64,000 bases of DNA from contig NZ_BMVE01000004.1 of NCBI RefSeq assembly GCF_014650555.1, forward strand, positions 558,001-622,000, read 5' to 3'. Shown one piece after another: positions 24,514-32,552 of the stretch. The notes under the pieces are model-generated. The model was not told the origin of the DNA. It was given only the letters and a program-made list of their open reading frames with translations, and did not search any database. The DNA is from Streptomyces goshikiensis (GTDB lineage Bacteria; Actinomycetota; Actinomycetes; Streptomycetales; Streptomycetaceae). Each line of letters starts with the position of its first letter. The stretch's first letter is position 1. The position numbers were made by a program, and so were the translations under genes.

Positions 24514-24620
24514 GTAACCCAGAGTAGGCAAAGGAAATAGGTGCTGGAGTCAACCACAGGGGCGAACCTGCCCCCGGGGGAGTACTCCGCAAGGTGGAGG
24601 CCGAGCTTAGCCTTTGGTGG

Positions 24621-25592
24621 GTGAGCATCCAGGACGAAACCCGAGGTCCGCTCCGGTGGCGGGCGGCGATGGAGGCCGCGCTGTACGGCCCCGGCGGCTT
24701 CTACGTGCGCCCCGGCGGCCCCGGCCCGGCGGGGCACTTCCGCACCTCGGTGCACGCCTCGGCCCTGTACGCGGGGGCCGTGGCCCGGCTGCTGGGCTGG
24801 GTCGACGAGCGGCTCGGGCACCCGGACCGGCTGGACCTCGTCGACGTGGGGGCCGGGCGGGGCGAACTGCTGGCCGGGGTGCTGGCCGCGCTGGAGTCGG
24901 GGACGGCGGCCCGGGTGCGCCCGTACGCCGTGGAGCGCGCGGCGGCGCCGCAGGGGCTGGATCCGCGGATCCGGTGGGTCGCGGAGCCGCCCCGCGGGGT
25001 GACGGGACTGCTGTTCGCGAACGAGTGGCTCGACAACGTACCGCTGGAGATCGCCGAGGACGGCCGTTACGTCCTGGTCGCGCCCGACGGTTCGGAGAGC
25101 GGCGGCGGCGCCCTCGAAGGCGAGGACCTGGCCTGGCTGGAGCGGTGGTGGCCGGACCCGGGCCGCGCGGAGATCGGCCGCCCGCGCGACGAGGCCTGGG
25201 CCTCGGCCGTGGCGTGCCTGGAGCGGGGGCTCGCCGTGGCCGTGGACTACGCCCACACCCGCGCGGCCCGGCCCCCGTTCGGCACGCTCACCGGCTTCCG
25301 GGCGGGCCGGGAGGTCCCGCCGGTCCCGGACGGGAGCTGCGACGTCACCGCCCACGTGGCCCTGGACGCCTGCGCCGGGCCGGGCGCGGTGCTGCTGAGC
25401 CAGCGCGAGGCGCTCACCGCCCTCGGCGTCAGCGGCGGCCGGCCCCCGCTGGCCCTGGCCCGGACGGACCCGGCGGCGTACGTCCGGGCCCTGGCGGGCG
25501 CGGGCGAGGCGGCCGAGCTGACGGCGCGGGGCGGGCTCGGCGACTTCGGCTGGCTGGTGCAGCCGGTCGGCATCCCGGCCTGGCGGCCGTAG
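24621..25592 (+). CDS. MidA/NDUFAF7-type SAM-dependent methyltransferase (DUF185)
   Basis: A 323-residue methyltransferase of the COG1565 family. The N-terminal segment DETRGPLRWRAAMEAALYGPGGFY is followed by FRTSVHASALYAGAVAR, the SAM-binding LVDVGAGRGELLAGVL at about 74-89 and LLFANEWLDNVPLEI. NDUFAF7 symmetrically dimethylates an arginine of NDUFS2, the mitochondrial NuoD, during complex I assembly. An orphan nuoD lies 8 kb away in this window. Start is either GTG 24621 (VSIQDETRG) or GTG 24594; neither has a clear ribosome-binding site. A TAGCCT hexamer seven bases before 24621 would fit a leaderless transcript. Confidence 0.85.
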   Translation: MSIQDETRGPLRWRAAMEAALYGPGGFYVRPGGPGPAGHFRTSVHASALYAGAVARLLGWVDERLGHPDRLDLVDVGAGRGELLAGVLAALESGTAARVRPYAVERAAAPQGLDPRIRWVAEPPRGVTGLLFANEWLDNVPLEIAEDGRYVLVAPDGSESGGGALEGEDLAWLERWWPDPGRAEIGRPRDEAWASAVACLERGLAVAVDYAHTRAARPPFGTLTGFRAGREVPPVPDGSCDVTAHVALDACAGPGAVLLSQREALTALGVSGGRPPLALARTDPAAYVRALAGAGEAAELTARGGLGDFGWLVQPVGIPAWRP

Positions 25593-25601
25593 CGCGGGCG
25601 G

Positions 25602-26681
25602 CTACAGCCGCTTGGCGCTGCGCAGCGTCGTCGCGTAGTAGCCGTTGCCGTCGAGCCGCGAGGTGCCGCCCTTGTCGCCGATGGTCGGCCCGTTGGCCTC
25701 TTCCCGGCTGGAGATGAAGATCTTGTGGCCGTCGGTGTCGGTGCCGAGGTAGATGCCGGTGTGGTCCAGACGGTCCTTGGTGCGGGCGTCGAGCTTGAAG
25801 AACAGCAGGTCGCCCGGCTGGATCACGTCGATCGCGGTGGGCCGGTCCTCAGGGGTGACGCCCTTGAGCGCCAGCACGTCCGCGCCCAGGGAGGAGCGGG
25901 CCATCCCGTTCGCGGTGCGCGGCAGCCCGGCGCCGGGCTTGTCGTCGGGCAGCAGGGGGTAGCGCGCCCGGTAGCCGAAGACGGTGCGGACGAAGCCCGA
26001 GCAGTCCATCGACCGGTAGCGGGCGCTCTGGGCCGCCTTCTTCGTGCCGTTGCGGAAGGTGTACGGGGTGCCGAGGTAGTCGTAGAAGTCCGACTGCTCC
26101 AGGCGCAGGTCGTTGCCCTCGGAGCCGTTGGGGTTGATGGGGCCGAAGGAGGCGTCACCCGCGTACGCGACGCCCTGGGCGTCCTTCTTCACCGGGGCCT
26201 GGTCGCCGTACTGGAAGGCCATCGCGAAGACGTCGTCCTCCTGGCTCCCGAAGTACTTCTTGAACCACTCCTTGAACCACTGCTCGTTCTCCGCGCCCTC
26301 CTTCCACGCCTCGGGCATCAGCCGGACCCAGTTCTCGGTCACGACCCGGGTCTTGGTGTTGGCGGGCTCGGTGAAGGTGCGGCTGGGCCCGGTGAGGGTG
26401 GCCGTGCGGGCGCCGTCGGTGAAGGTGGCCAGTACCTGGCCGGTGCCGTCGCGCATCACCGACCGGTCGGGGCCCTTGAGGCGTTCCCACTTCTGGGCGC
26501 CCGCCTCGCCCGCCTTCAGGCCCGCCGCGATGTTCTTGTCGTCGACCATCTGGACGGCGGGCGCCTTGGCCTGCTCCTCCGCGCGTAGGGCGTACGTGAG
26601 GTACGCGCTGCCGCCCAGCAGGGAGAGCACGGTGACCGTGTTCAGCACGGGGCGGAGGCGGCTCTTCGACTTGGCGGTCAT
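25602..26681 (-). CDS. NlpC/P60 family hydrolase of the poly-gamma-glutamate locus
   Basis: A 359-residue exported protein with an uncleaved-looking N-terminal anchor (LNTVTVLSLLGGSAYLTYAL). A domain with ENWVRLMPEAWKEGAENEQWFKEWFKKYFG precedes the C-terminal NlpC/P60 papain-like domain, which has the catalytic cysteine in SMDCSGFVRTVFG, IDVIQPGDLLFF, and the catalytic histidine in DHTGIYLG. Enzymes of this fold cut gamma-D-Glu bonds in peptidoglycan or in PGA (PgdS). As last gene after capC, 52 bases on, it may trim or release polymer. Which bond it cuts cannot be told from sequence. Confidence 0.88.
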   Translation of the reverse strand: MTAKSKSRLRPVLNTVTVLSLLGGSAYLTYALRAEEQAKAPAVQMVDDKNIAAGLKAGEAGAQKWERLKGPDRSVMRDGTGQVLATFTDGARTATLTGPSRTFTEPANTKTRVVTENWVRLMPEAWKEGAENEQWFKEWFKKYFGSQEDDVFAMAFQYGDQAPVKKDAQGVAYAGDASFGPINPNGSEGNDLRLEQSDFYDYLGTPYTFRNGTKKAAQSARYRSMDCSGFVRTVFGYRARYPLLPDDKPGAGLPRTANGMARSSLGADVLALKGVTPEDRPTAIDVIQPGDLLFFKLDARTKDRLDHTGIYLGTDTDGHKIFISSREEANGPTIGDKGGTSRLDGNGYYATTLRSAKRL

Positions 26682-26733
26682 TCGGGATGCTCCGAGGCGG
26701 TGGAAGGGGGTACGGGCAGGGGCGCGGGTGCGG

Positions 26734-27216
26734 TCAGGCGGCCGGCATGACGCCGAGCAGGATGCCGGCGGTCAGGACGACGTAGGTCATGAGCGTGGCG
26801 CTGCCGGTGGCCATGAGGGTGGCGCCCTTGGGCTGGCGGACCAGCTGGTAGGCGATCAGGCCGGGCACGATGAAGCCGAGGGTCTGGTTCGTGTAGAGGA
26901 GCGGGAACTCCACCTGGAGCACGATCACCACGGTGGCCTGGAGCAGCACGCCGAGCAGGACGACGGCGGCGAAGAGGCGCTTGCCGTAGAGGATCACGAA
27001 CCGCTGGAGGAGCAGCGTCAGCACGTACGTCAGCACGGTCACGCCGACGACCAGGGCGGCGCGCTGGAGGTCCTCCAGCAGCGTCAGCGCCAGCCAGCCG
27101 GGGGTGATCATGCCGCCGGGGGAGAGGTTGGTCGTGAGGTAGCAGACGAGCGAGAACATCAGGCCCAGTGCGATGCCGATCGCGGCGATCTCGGGGGTGA
27201 GGACGGCGGGGATCAA
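26734..27216 (-). CDS. capC: Poly-gamma-glutamate synthase membrane subunit CapC/PgsC
   Basis: A 160-residue integral membrane protein with about four or five segments and the family features PEIAAIGIALGLMFSLVCYLTTNLSPGGMITPGWLAL, LLQRFVILYGKRLFAAVVLLGVLL and LGFIVPGLIAYQLVRQPKGATL. With CapB it forms the catalytic synthase that polymerises glutamate through gamma-carboxyl bonds at the membrane. Its ATG at 27216 overlaps the capB stop by four bases (ATGA), showing coupling. Length is that of Bacillus PgsC. Confidence 0.93.
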   Translation of the reverse strand: MIPAVLTPEIAAIGIALGLMFSLVCYLTTNLSPGGMITPGWLALTLLEDLQRAALVVGVTVLTYVLTLLLQRFVILYGKRLFAAVVLLGVLLQATVVIVLQVEFPLLYTNQTLGFIVPGLIAYQLVRQPKGATLMATGSATLMTYVVLTAGILLGVMPAA

Positions 27217-28802
27217 CGGGGTTCTCCTGGGTTCTGCCGGTGCTGGTGCCCCTGCCCCGGGAACGGACGGACCTGCGGTTGCGGTTGCGGCCAGGCCGGT
27301 ACGGGCGTCGCGGCCTCGATGCCGACGGCCCCCTGCGGGGAGGGCCCGTCCGGGTGGGAGCCGTCCTGGTACAGCCCGGCCGGGTACGGGACCTGCGCGT
27401 AGGGATCCGCGTACGGCCCGGCGGCGTACGGGTCACCGGCCTGCGGGGCGGCGTTCTGGTACGGGGCGCTCTCGTACCCGGCGTTCTCGTACCCGCCGCC
27501 GCCCTCGTACCCCGCGTCCGCGTACGCCGCGTCCTGGTACGGGTCGTTCTCGTACGGGGCGCCCGCGTACGGGTCCGGCGCGGCCGGCGCTGCGGCGGCG
27601 GGGCCGTCCGCCTCGTCCGTCTCGTCCGCCGGGAGCTCCGCGAGGTGCTCCAGCAGGACCTCGCCCTGCCCGTGGATGTTGCCGATGGCCACGAGCGAGC
27701 TGCTCGCGTCCAGGTGCCCGAGCAGCTCGTGCACGAACTCCTCGCCGTCGCGGTGGTCGCCGCCCAGGTCCACCGCGCGGTCGCGCCACTCGGCCGGGAT
27801 CGCGTCGATGGCGCTGCGCGCCGGGTGCCCGATCACGAACACCCGGTCGGGCCGCAGCTCGGGGATGATCGAGCCCATCTGGCCGTTGCGCTCGACGCGG
27901 TCGGGCCGGCAGTTGATCACCACGTTGAGCGGGCGGTCCACCGCCCCGAGGTCGAGCAGCTGGTTGATGTTCATCAGCGTCGACTCGGGGTCGTTCGCCG
28001 CGAAGACGTTCGCGAAGCGCAGCCGCTTCCCGCCCGGGGCCAGGTACCGCTCGACCGACAGCACGCCCGGGTCCGGCGGGGCGTCGTACATGCCCTGGAG
28101 GGCGGTCTCGCGGTCCACGCCGAGCAGTTCGGCGACGGTGAGCGCGATGGCCACGTTCTCCTTGAAGGTGAACCAGCTGAAGCCGCGCAGCTCCTCGTCG
28201 CTGACCGTGTCGGGATCGGCGTAGACGAGCCGGCAGTTGCGCGCGTCGGCCTCCTCCTGGAGGACGTCGAACCGTTCCTTCTCGGCGGTCACGCAGATGC
28301 CGTCGTGCGGCATCGAGCGCGACAGGGACCGCGCGATGTCGTCCAGGGTCGGGCCCATCTCGGCGACGTGGTCCTCACGGACGTTGCACAGCACGCCGAT
28401 CGTCGACTGGATCAGCTTGGACTGGTTGATCTCCTGGAGCGCCGGCATGACCGCCATGCACTCCATGACCAGCGCGTGCGGCCGGTAGGCGGCGGCGCGC
28501 CGCACGATGCCGATCTGCTCGACGACGTTGGCGATGCCGAACTTGCGGTAGACGGGCTCCTCGGTGGCGTCCGGGTGGATGAACCGGGCCGCCGTGCCCG
28601 TGGTCTTCGCGACCGTCGTCAGACCGCCGCCGCGCAGGGCGCCCGCGCACAGCCGGGTGATGGAGCTCTTGCCGCGGATGCCGTTGACCAGGACCCGGTG
28701 GGGTATGTGGTCGAGGTTGGCGAAGTGCCGCCGCTGTTCCAGGATGCCGGCGATCAGCATGACCAGGCAGCAGACGAGCAGGACGCAGTAGAGGAAGAGC
28801 AC
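27213..28802 (-). CDS. capB: Poly-gamma-glutamate synthase CapB/PgsB with a long C-terminal tail
   Basis: A 529-residue ATP-dependent amide ligase of the Mur ligase family. An N-terminal membrane segment (LFLYCVLLVCCLVMLIAGI) is followed by the P-loop NGIRGKSSITRL at about residue 41, TTGTAARFIHPDATEEPV, CMAVMPALQEINQSKLIQ, VREDHVAEMGPT and NCRPDRVERN. The catalytic part ends near residue 400, as in Bacillus PgsB (about 393). The remaining 130 residues are a Tyr/Pro/Ala/Asp-rich low-complexity tail with repeated DPY and APY units, not known from Bacillus. Start GTG 28802, six bases after the HAMP gene stop. Confidence 0.93.
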   Translation of the reverse strand: MLFLYCVLLVCCLVMLIAGILEQRRHFANLDHIPHRVLVNGIRGKSSITRLCAGALRGGGLTTVAKTTGTAARFIHPDATEEPVYRKFGIANVVEQIGIVRRAAAYRPHALVMECMAVMPALQEINQSKLIQSTIGVLCNVREDHVAEMGPTLDDIARSLSRSMPHDGICVTAEKERFDVLQEEADARNCRLVYADPDTVSDEELRGFSWFTFKENVAIALTVAELLGVDRETALQGMYDAPPDPGVLSVERYLAPGGKRLRFANVFAANDPESTLMNINQLLDLGAVDRPLNVVINCRPDRVERNGQMGSIIPELRPDRVFVIGHPARSAIDAIPAEWRDRAVDLGGDHRDGEEFVHELLGHLDASSSLVAIGNIHGQGEVLLEHLAELPADETDEADGPAAAAPAAPDPYAGAPYENDPYQDAAYADAGYEGGGGYENAGYESAPYQNAAPQAGDPYAAGPYADPYAQVPYPAGLYQDGSHPDGPSPQGAVGIEAATPVPAWPQPQPQVRPFPGQGHQHRQNPGEPR

Positions 28803-28808
28803 GGCGGA

Positions 28809-31145
28809 TCAGTTCCTTCCGGCCGGGGCGGAGGACGGCTTCCCGCCCGCTCCGGCCTGCTTGCGCTGCTGCTGTCGCTGCTGGAGCTGCTGGCGGATGA
28901 TCTCCAGGCTGCGGGTCACGGCCCCCACCTCGTCGTGGTTGCGCGGGTAGAGCACGGTGCGCCGGTCGCCGTCGGCGAGGGACTCGGCGCGCCGGGCGAG
29001 CTCGCGGAGCGGGCCGATCACGACGATCCAGAGCCAGCCGAGGCTGGCGGCGCCGACCGCGAGCCCGAGCAGTCCGGCGAGGACGGTGCGGTTCTGCAGG
29101 CTGTACTCGTGGATGGCCAGCCCCTTGACGGACTGCCAGCTGACGACCGTCCAGTCCATCTCCTTCGCGGCGCCGCCGCCGACGAACGGGGCCGCGGCCG
29201 CGATGACGTGGTCGCCGCCGCTGCGGTAGAGGACGCTGCCGGGCCGGGGGGACATGCCGACCTTCAGGGAGGAGCCCTCGACGAGGGCGTCGAGCCGGTC
29301 GTCGCCCAGCTTCTGGAAGGCCCGGTACCCGCTGTTGGAGGCGATGATCCGGTGCTTGGAGTCGACGACCCGGATCTCGCCGAGGCCGGGCCGGCGCAGC
29401 AGGGAGTTGAGGAAGTCGATGCGGAACTCGCCGACCACCGCGGTGCCGTCGCGGCCGGGTATCTCGGCGGTGCCGACGACGACGGGCTCCTTGCCGCCGG
29501 AGTGCACGGTGATCGGTTCCTCGCGGGGGCCCTTGCCCTCGATGGCCTGGGGGCCGCCGCCCGCCTGGGCGAGGACCTTCCCGGAGCGGTCGAGGACGTA
29601 CAGGGACTGGTAGCGCAGGTGCTCCTGGAGCGTGCGGTCCAGGAGGGTGCGCATGTGCGCGGAGTCGGTGTCCTCGCCCATCAGGGAGGCCACGGACAGC
29701 AGGTCGGCGTGGCCCTCGTTGAGGGCGCGCCGGATCCGGTCGTTGAGGGTGTCGGTGCGCTCGCGCTGGTCGCTGACCAGCTGCTGCGGTACGACGACGT
29801 CGTCCCCGGCGCGGTTGACGAGCAGGCCCAGCGGGACGCACCACGCCAGCAGCAGCACGGCGCACACGGCGACGAGCGTACGGGCGCCCGTGCGCCGCAG
29901 CGGCCCGCCGCGGCGCCCGGAGCCGGAGCCGGCCGTGTCGCCGTCCGCGCCGTCCGCCTCGTCCGTCCCCTCCAGGAGCTGGTGGCGCAGCCGTTCCAGC
30001 GCGGTCCCGATCCGGGCGGCCTCGCCGCCCCGGGGGACGGTGACGGGCCGGGCCAGGTCGCCGCGGGTGAGCCGGCGGCTGTCCAGGAACAGGGTGATCA
30101 GCGGGCGCTGCACGGTGCCGATCAGCACGGCGATGACGAGGGCGCCGACCAGCAGCAGGGCGCCGGCCAGGACCAGCCCGGCGAAGGCGTCGGAGGTGCG
30201 CCCGGCGCTCTGCGCGACGTTGACCATCGCGACGACGGTCAGCTGAAGGCTGGTGGCCTCGGTGCCGACCCCCGCTTCGGGGCCGGCGAGGCGCGCGTAG
30301 CCGGCGGCGGCGCGGTCGCCGCCGAACTCGCCGCCCATCAGGCTGCCGCTGACGCCGAGGAAGCCGCCCGAGCCGGGTTCCTTCGCGGTCAGGGGGTTCG
30401 CCCTGGCCCGCTTGGCGGCGGTCTTCGCGAAGGACTTGAGCTGCTTGGTGTCGCGTTTGACGTCGTCGCGCTGGAGGTCGGTGAGCACCATCTCGGGCTC
30501 GGGGATGCCGTCGTTGCTGAGCACGTCGCCGTCCGGGCCGACCACGGCGATGGACCGGAAGTTGCCGAGGCTGATGCCGGGGAAGCGCAGGCTGCTGGAG
30601 GCGACCAGCAACTGCTGCGGCTGGTCCTTCCAGGACAGCAGGGAGAGTGTGAGCAGTCGGGTCTCGCCGTTGGCCAGCTTGACCATGCGCGGGGCCAGGC
30701 CGCCCTCGCCGGCCAGTTTGGTGCGGTCGACGGCGGTCAGCGGGAGGTTCTCGCCGCGGGCGGCGAGCAGCCGGCCCGAGGCGATCTCGACGACGGCCGT
30801 GCCGCGCCACTTCTGGTAGACGCTGCCGATGCGGTCGAGGACGGCGTCCGGGGCGACGGGCTTCCCGGCCGAGAACAGGGCGGCGACCCGGTCGAGGTCG
30901 GTGACGCTCTCGTCGAGCGAGGCGCGCAGCGCGATCGCACCGTCCTCGGCGAAGTGCTGCTGCGAGGTGAGCACGGCCGCGGGCAGCTTGTCCTCGCGGA
31001 CGCTGCCCAGGCTCAGGGCCGTGAACCCGGCGAGGGCCAGCAGCAGTACCGACAGCACGGTGATCGGCGGTCTGATCCCGCCGAGCAGTGACATGTCGGC
31101 CCTGCGGCGGGCCTTGCGCCGCCGCGACGTGCGCGATGCGGCCAC
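28809..31145 (-). CDS. Tandem sensor-HAMP membrane protein in the poly-gamma-glutamate locus
   Basis: A 778-residue protein made of two similar halves. Each has a membrane segment (about 29-46 and 430-450), an extracytoplasmic Cache/PAS-like domain of about 240 residues, a second membrane segment (about 323-345 and 700-720) and a HAMP-like module (PLITLFLDSRRLTRGDLARPVTVPRGGEAARIGTALERL; GPLRELARRAESLADGDRRTVLYPRNHDEVGAVTRSLEII). No kinase, cyclase or chemoreceptor output follows; the protein ends in a Gln-rich coil. Extracytoplasmic halves contain VVDSKHRIIASN- and VLDRSGKVLAQ-type Cache motifs. GTG 31145 is preceded by GAGGAG. It sits between capA and capB and may control or scaffold the synthase. 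Confidence 0.85.
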   Translation of the reverse strand: MAASRTSRRRKARRRADMSLLGGIRPPITVLSVLLLALAGFTALSLGSVREDKLPAAVLTSQQHFAEDGAIALRASLDESVTDLDRVAALFSAGKPVAPDAVLDRIGSVYQKWRGTAVVEIASGRLLAARGENLPLTAVDRTKLAGEGGLAPRMVKLANGETRLLTLSLLSWKDQPQQLLVASSSLRFPGISLGNFRSIAVVGPDGDVLSNDGIPEPEMVLTDLQRDDVKRDTKQLKSFAKTAAKRARANPLTAKEPGSGGFLGVSGSLMGGEFGGDRAAAGYARLAGPEAGVGTEATSLQLTVVAMVNVAQSAGRTSDAFAGLVLAGALLLVGALVIAVLIGTVQRPLITLFLDSRRLTRGDLARPVTVPRGGEAARIGTALERLRHQLLEGTDEADGADGDTAGSGSGRRGGPLRRTGARTLVAVCAVLLLAWCVPLGLLVNRAGDDVVVPQQLVSDQRERTDTLNDRIRRALNEGHADLLSVASLMGEDTDSAHMRTLLDRTLQEHLRYQSLYVLDRSGKVLAQAGGGPQAIEGKGPREEPITVHSGGKEPVVVGTAEIPGRDGTAVVGEFRIDFLNSLLRRPGLGEIRVVDSKHRIIASNSGYRAFQKLGDDRLDALVEGSSLKVGMSPRPGSVLYRSGGDHVIAAAAPFVGGGAAKEMDWTVVSWQSVKGLAIHEYSLQNRTVLAGLLGLAVGAASLGWLWIVVIGPLRELARRAESLADGDRRTVLYPRNHDEVGAVTRSLEIIRQQLQQRQQQRKQAGAGGKPSSAPAGRN

Positions 31146-31278
31146 AGCGGGGGCTCCTCTCCTGGAGGCGGGGGGTGGGCGGGAAGATGGGGGGCCGAGG
31201 GGCGGCGCGCTGCGGTGCGCAGGGGCGTACGGGCGGCGTACGGGCCGCCGTACGGGCGGACGCGCGCGCTCGCCGGTG

Positions 31279-32529
31279 TCAGTCGGGCAGGTCCTGCAAG
31301 GGCCGCAGTCCGTCCTTCGCGGCGCCGCGGTTGAGCATGGTGCCCTGGGTGCGCTCGAAGGCCAGCCGGTAGCGGGCCTTCTGCTCGGGCAGCAGGTTCT
31401 TGTCGTCGCGCAGGGCCTCGGCGACGTTGACCAGGCGGTGGTCGCGGACCGGCTGGGAGCCCGTGCCGGGCGTCTCCGTGCCGGCGGTGCCCGCGGTGGC
31501 CCCGGGGTCCGGCGGGATGTCGGTGAAGGTGGGCACGAACCGGGCCCGGACGTCCCAGGTGCCGTTCTTCTCCGTGAAGTCGAACCACCCGATGGCGCCC
31601 TCCTCGGTCAGACCGGTGGGCACGTCGTGGCGGGCGAGCTGGTTGCCGAGTCCGTACGCGACCCAGGTGCCGTCCACCTTCTCCATCGGCTGGACCACGT
31701 GCGCGTGGTGGCCGATGACCAGGTTGATCCCGGTCTCCTTGGCGATCCGGCGGGCCAGGTCCAGCTGCGGGTTGCTCGGGTTGGGCTGGTGCTCGCGGCC
31801 CCAGTGGATGGAGAGGATCACCACTTCGGCGCCGGCAGCGCGGGCCTTCTTCTCGGCGTCGGCGATGGCCCGGAAGCTGGTGAGGTTGGCCAGCCAGGGC
31901 TTGTCGGCGGGGACCTCGCGCCCGTTGAAGCCGAAGGCGAAGGAGATCTGGGCGACCTTCACGCCCTTCACGTCCAGGATCAGCGGCTTGTCGGCCTCGG
32001 CCTGGTTGCGGGCGGAGCCGGTGTGCTTCAGGCCTTCGCGGTCCAGGGTGTCCAGGGTGTTGCGGACCCCGTCCTCGCCGTGGTCGAGGGTGTGGTTGGA
32101 GGCCGTCGAGCAGGTGTCGTAGCCGACGTTCTTGATCGTCTTGGCTATCTGGGGCGGCACCAGGAAGTTGGGGTAGGTCTGGAACGGGCCGTTCGGCTGG
32201 CCGAGTACGGGTTCCATGTGGCAGATGCCGAGGTCCGCCTTGCTGATGACCGGCTTGACCCCGGCCATGATCCGGTCGAAGTCGTAGCCCTTGTGCCCGG
32301 CCGCCTTGGCGTCCCGGGCGGCCTGGTCGGTCAGCTGGGGGTGGATGAGGATGTCGCCCGCCGCGGCCACGGTGAACGAGCGGCCCGCGCCGCCCGCCTT
32401 GCCCTCCGCGTCCGATGCCGCTTTCGGGTCGCCGAACGGGCCGCACGCCGCGAGCGCGAGGCCCAGCGGGAGGGCCAGCAGTGCGGGGAAGCGGGTGCGG
32501 GTGGACGCCGGGCGGGTGGGACTGGTCAT
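31279..32529 (-). CDS. capA: CapA/PgsA-type poly-gamma-glutamate biosynthesis lipoprotein
   Basis: A 416-residue lipoprotein: signal peptide with lipobox LAAC near residue 30, then the CapA metallophosphatase-like domain (FTVAAAGDILIHPQL, DLGICHMEPVLG, YDTCSTASNHTLDHGEDGVRNTLDTL, VVILSIHWGREHQPNPSNPQLDLARRI, INLVIGHHAHVVQPME). The GDILIH, SNHTLD and GHHAHV blocks hold the metal ligands of the family. CapA helps elongate or export PGA. ATG 32529 (MTSPTRP) or GTG 32532 are likely starts; a TTG at 32550 adds seven residues. The divergent gene starts only 23 bases away. Confidence 0.9.
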   Translation of the reverse strand: MTSPTRPASTRTRFPALLALPLGLALAACGPFGDPKAASDAEGKAGGAGRSFTVAAAGDILIHPQLTDQAARDAKAAGHKGYDFDRIMAGVKPVISKADLGICHMEPVLGQPNGPFQTYPNFLVPPQIAKTIKNVGYDTCSTASNHTLDHGEDGVRNTLDTLDREGLKHTGSARNQAEADKPLILDVKGVKVAQISFAFGFNGREVPADKPWLANLTSFRAIADAEKKARAAGAEVVILSIHWGREHQPNPSNPQLDLARRIAKETGINLVIGHHAHVVQPMEKVDGTWVAYGLGNQLARHDVPTGLTEEGAIGWFDFTEKNGTWDVRARFVPTFTDIPPDPGATAGTAGTETPGTGSQPVRDHRLVNVAEALRDDKNLLPEQKARYRLAFERTQGTMLNRGAAKDGLRPLQDLPD

Positions 32530-32552
32530 CACTGGGCTATTTTCTGTCAACG

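Noticed and set aside
27240..31091. 1283-codon open frame on the plus strand opposite capB and the HAMP gene
   Set aside because: Shadow of two well-supported minus-strand genes; no domain, composition typical of antisense translation.
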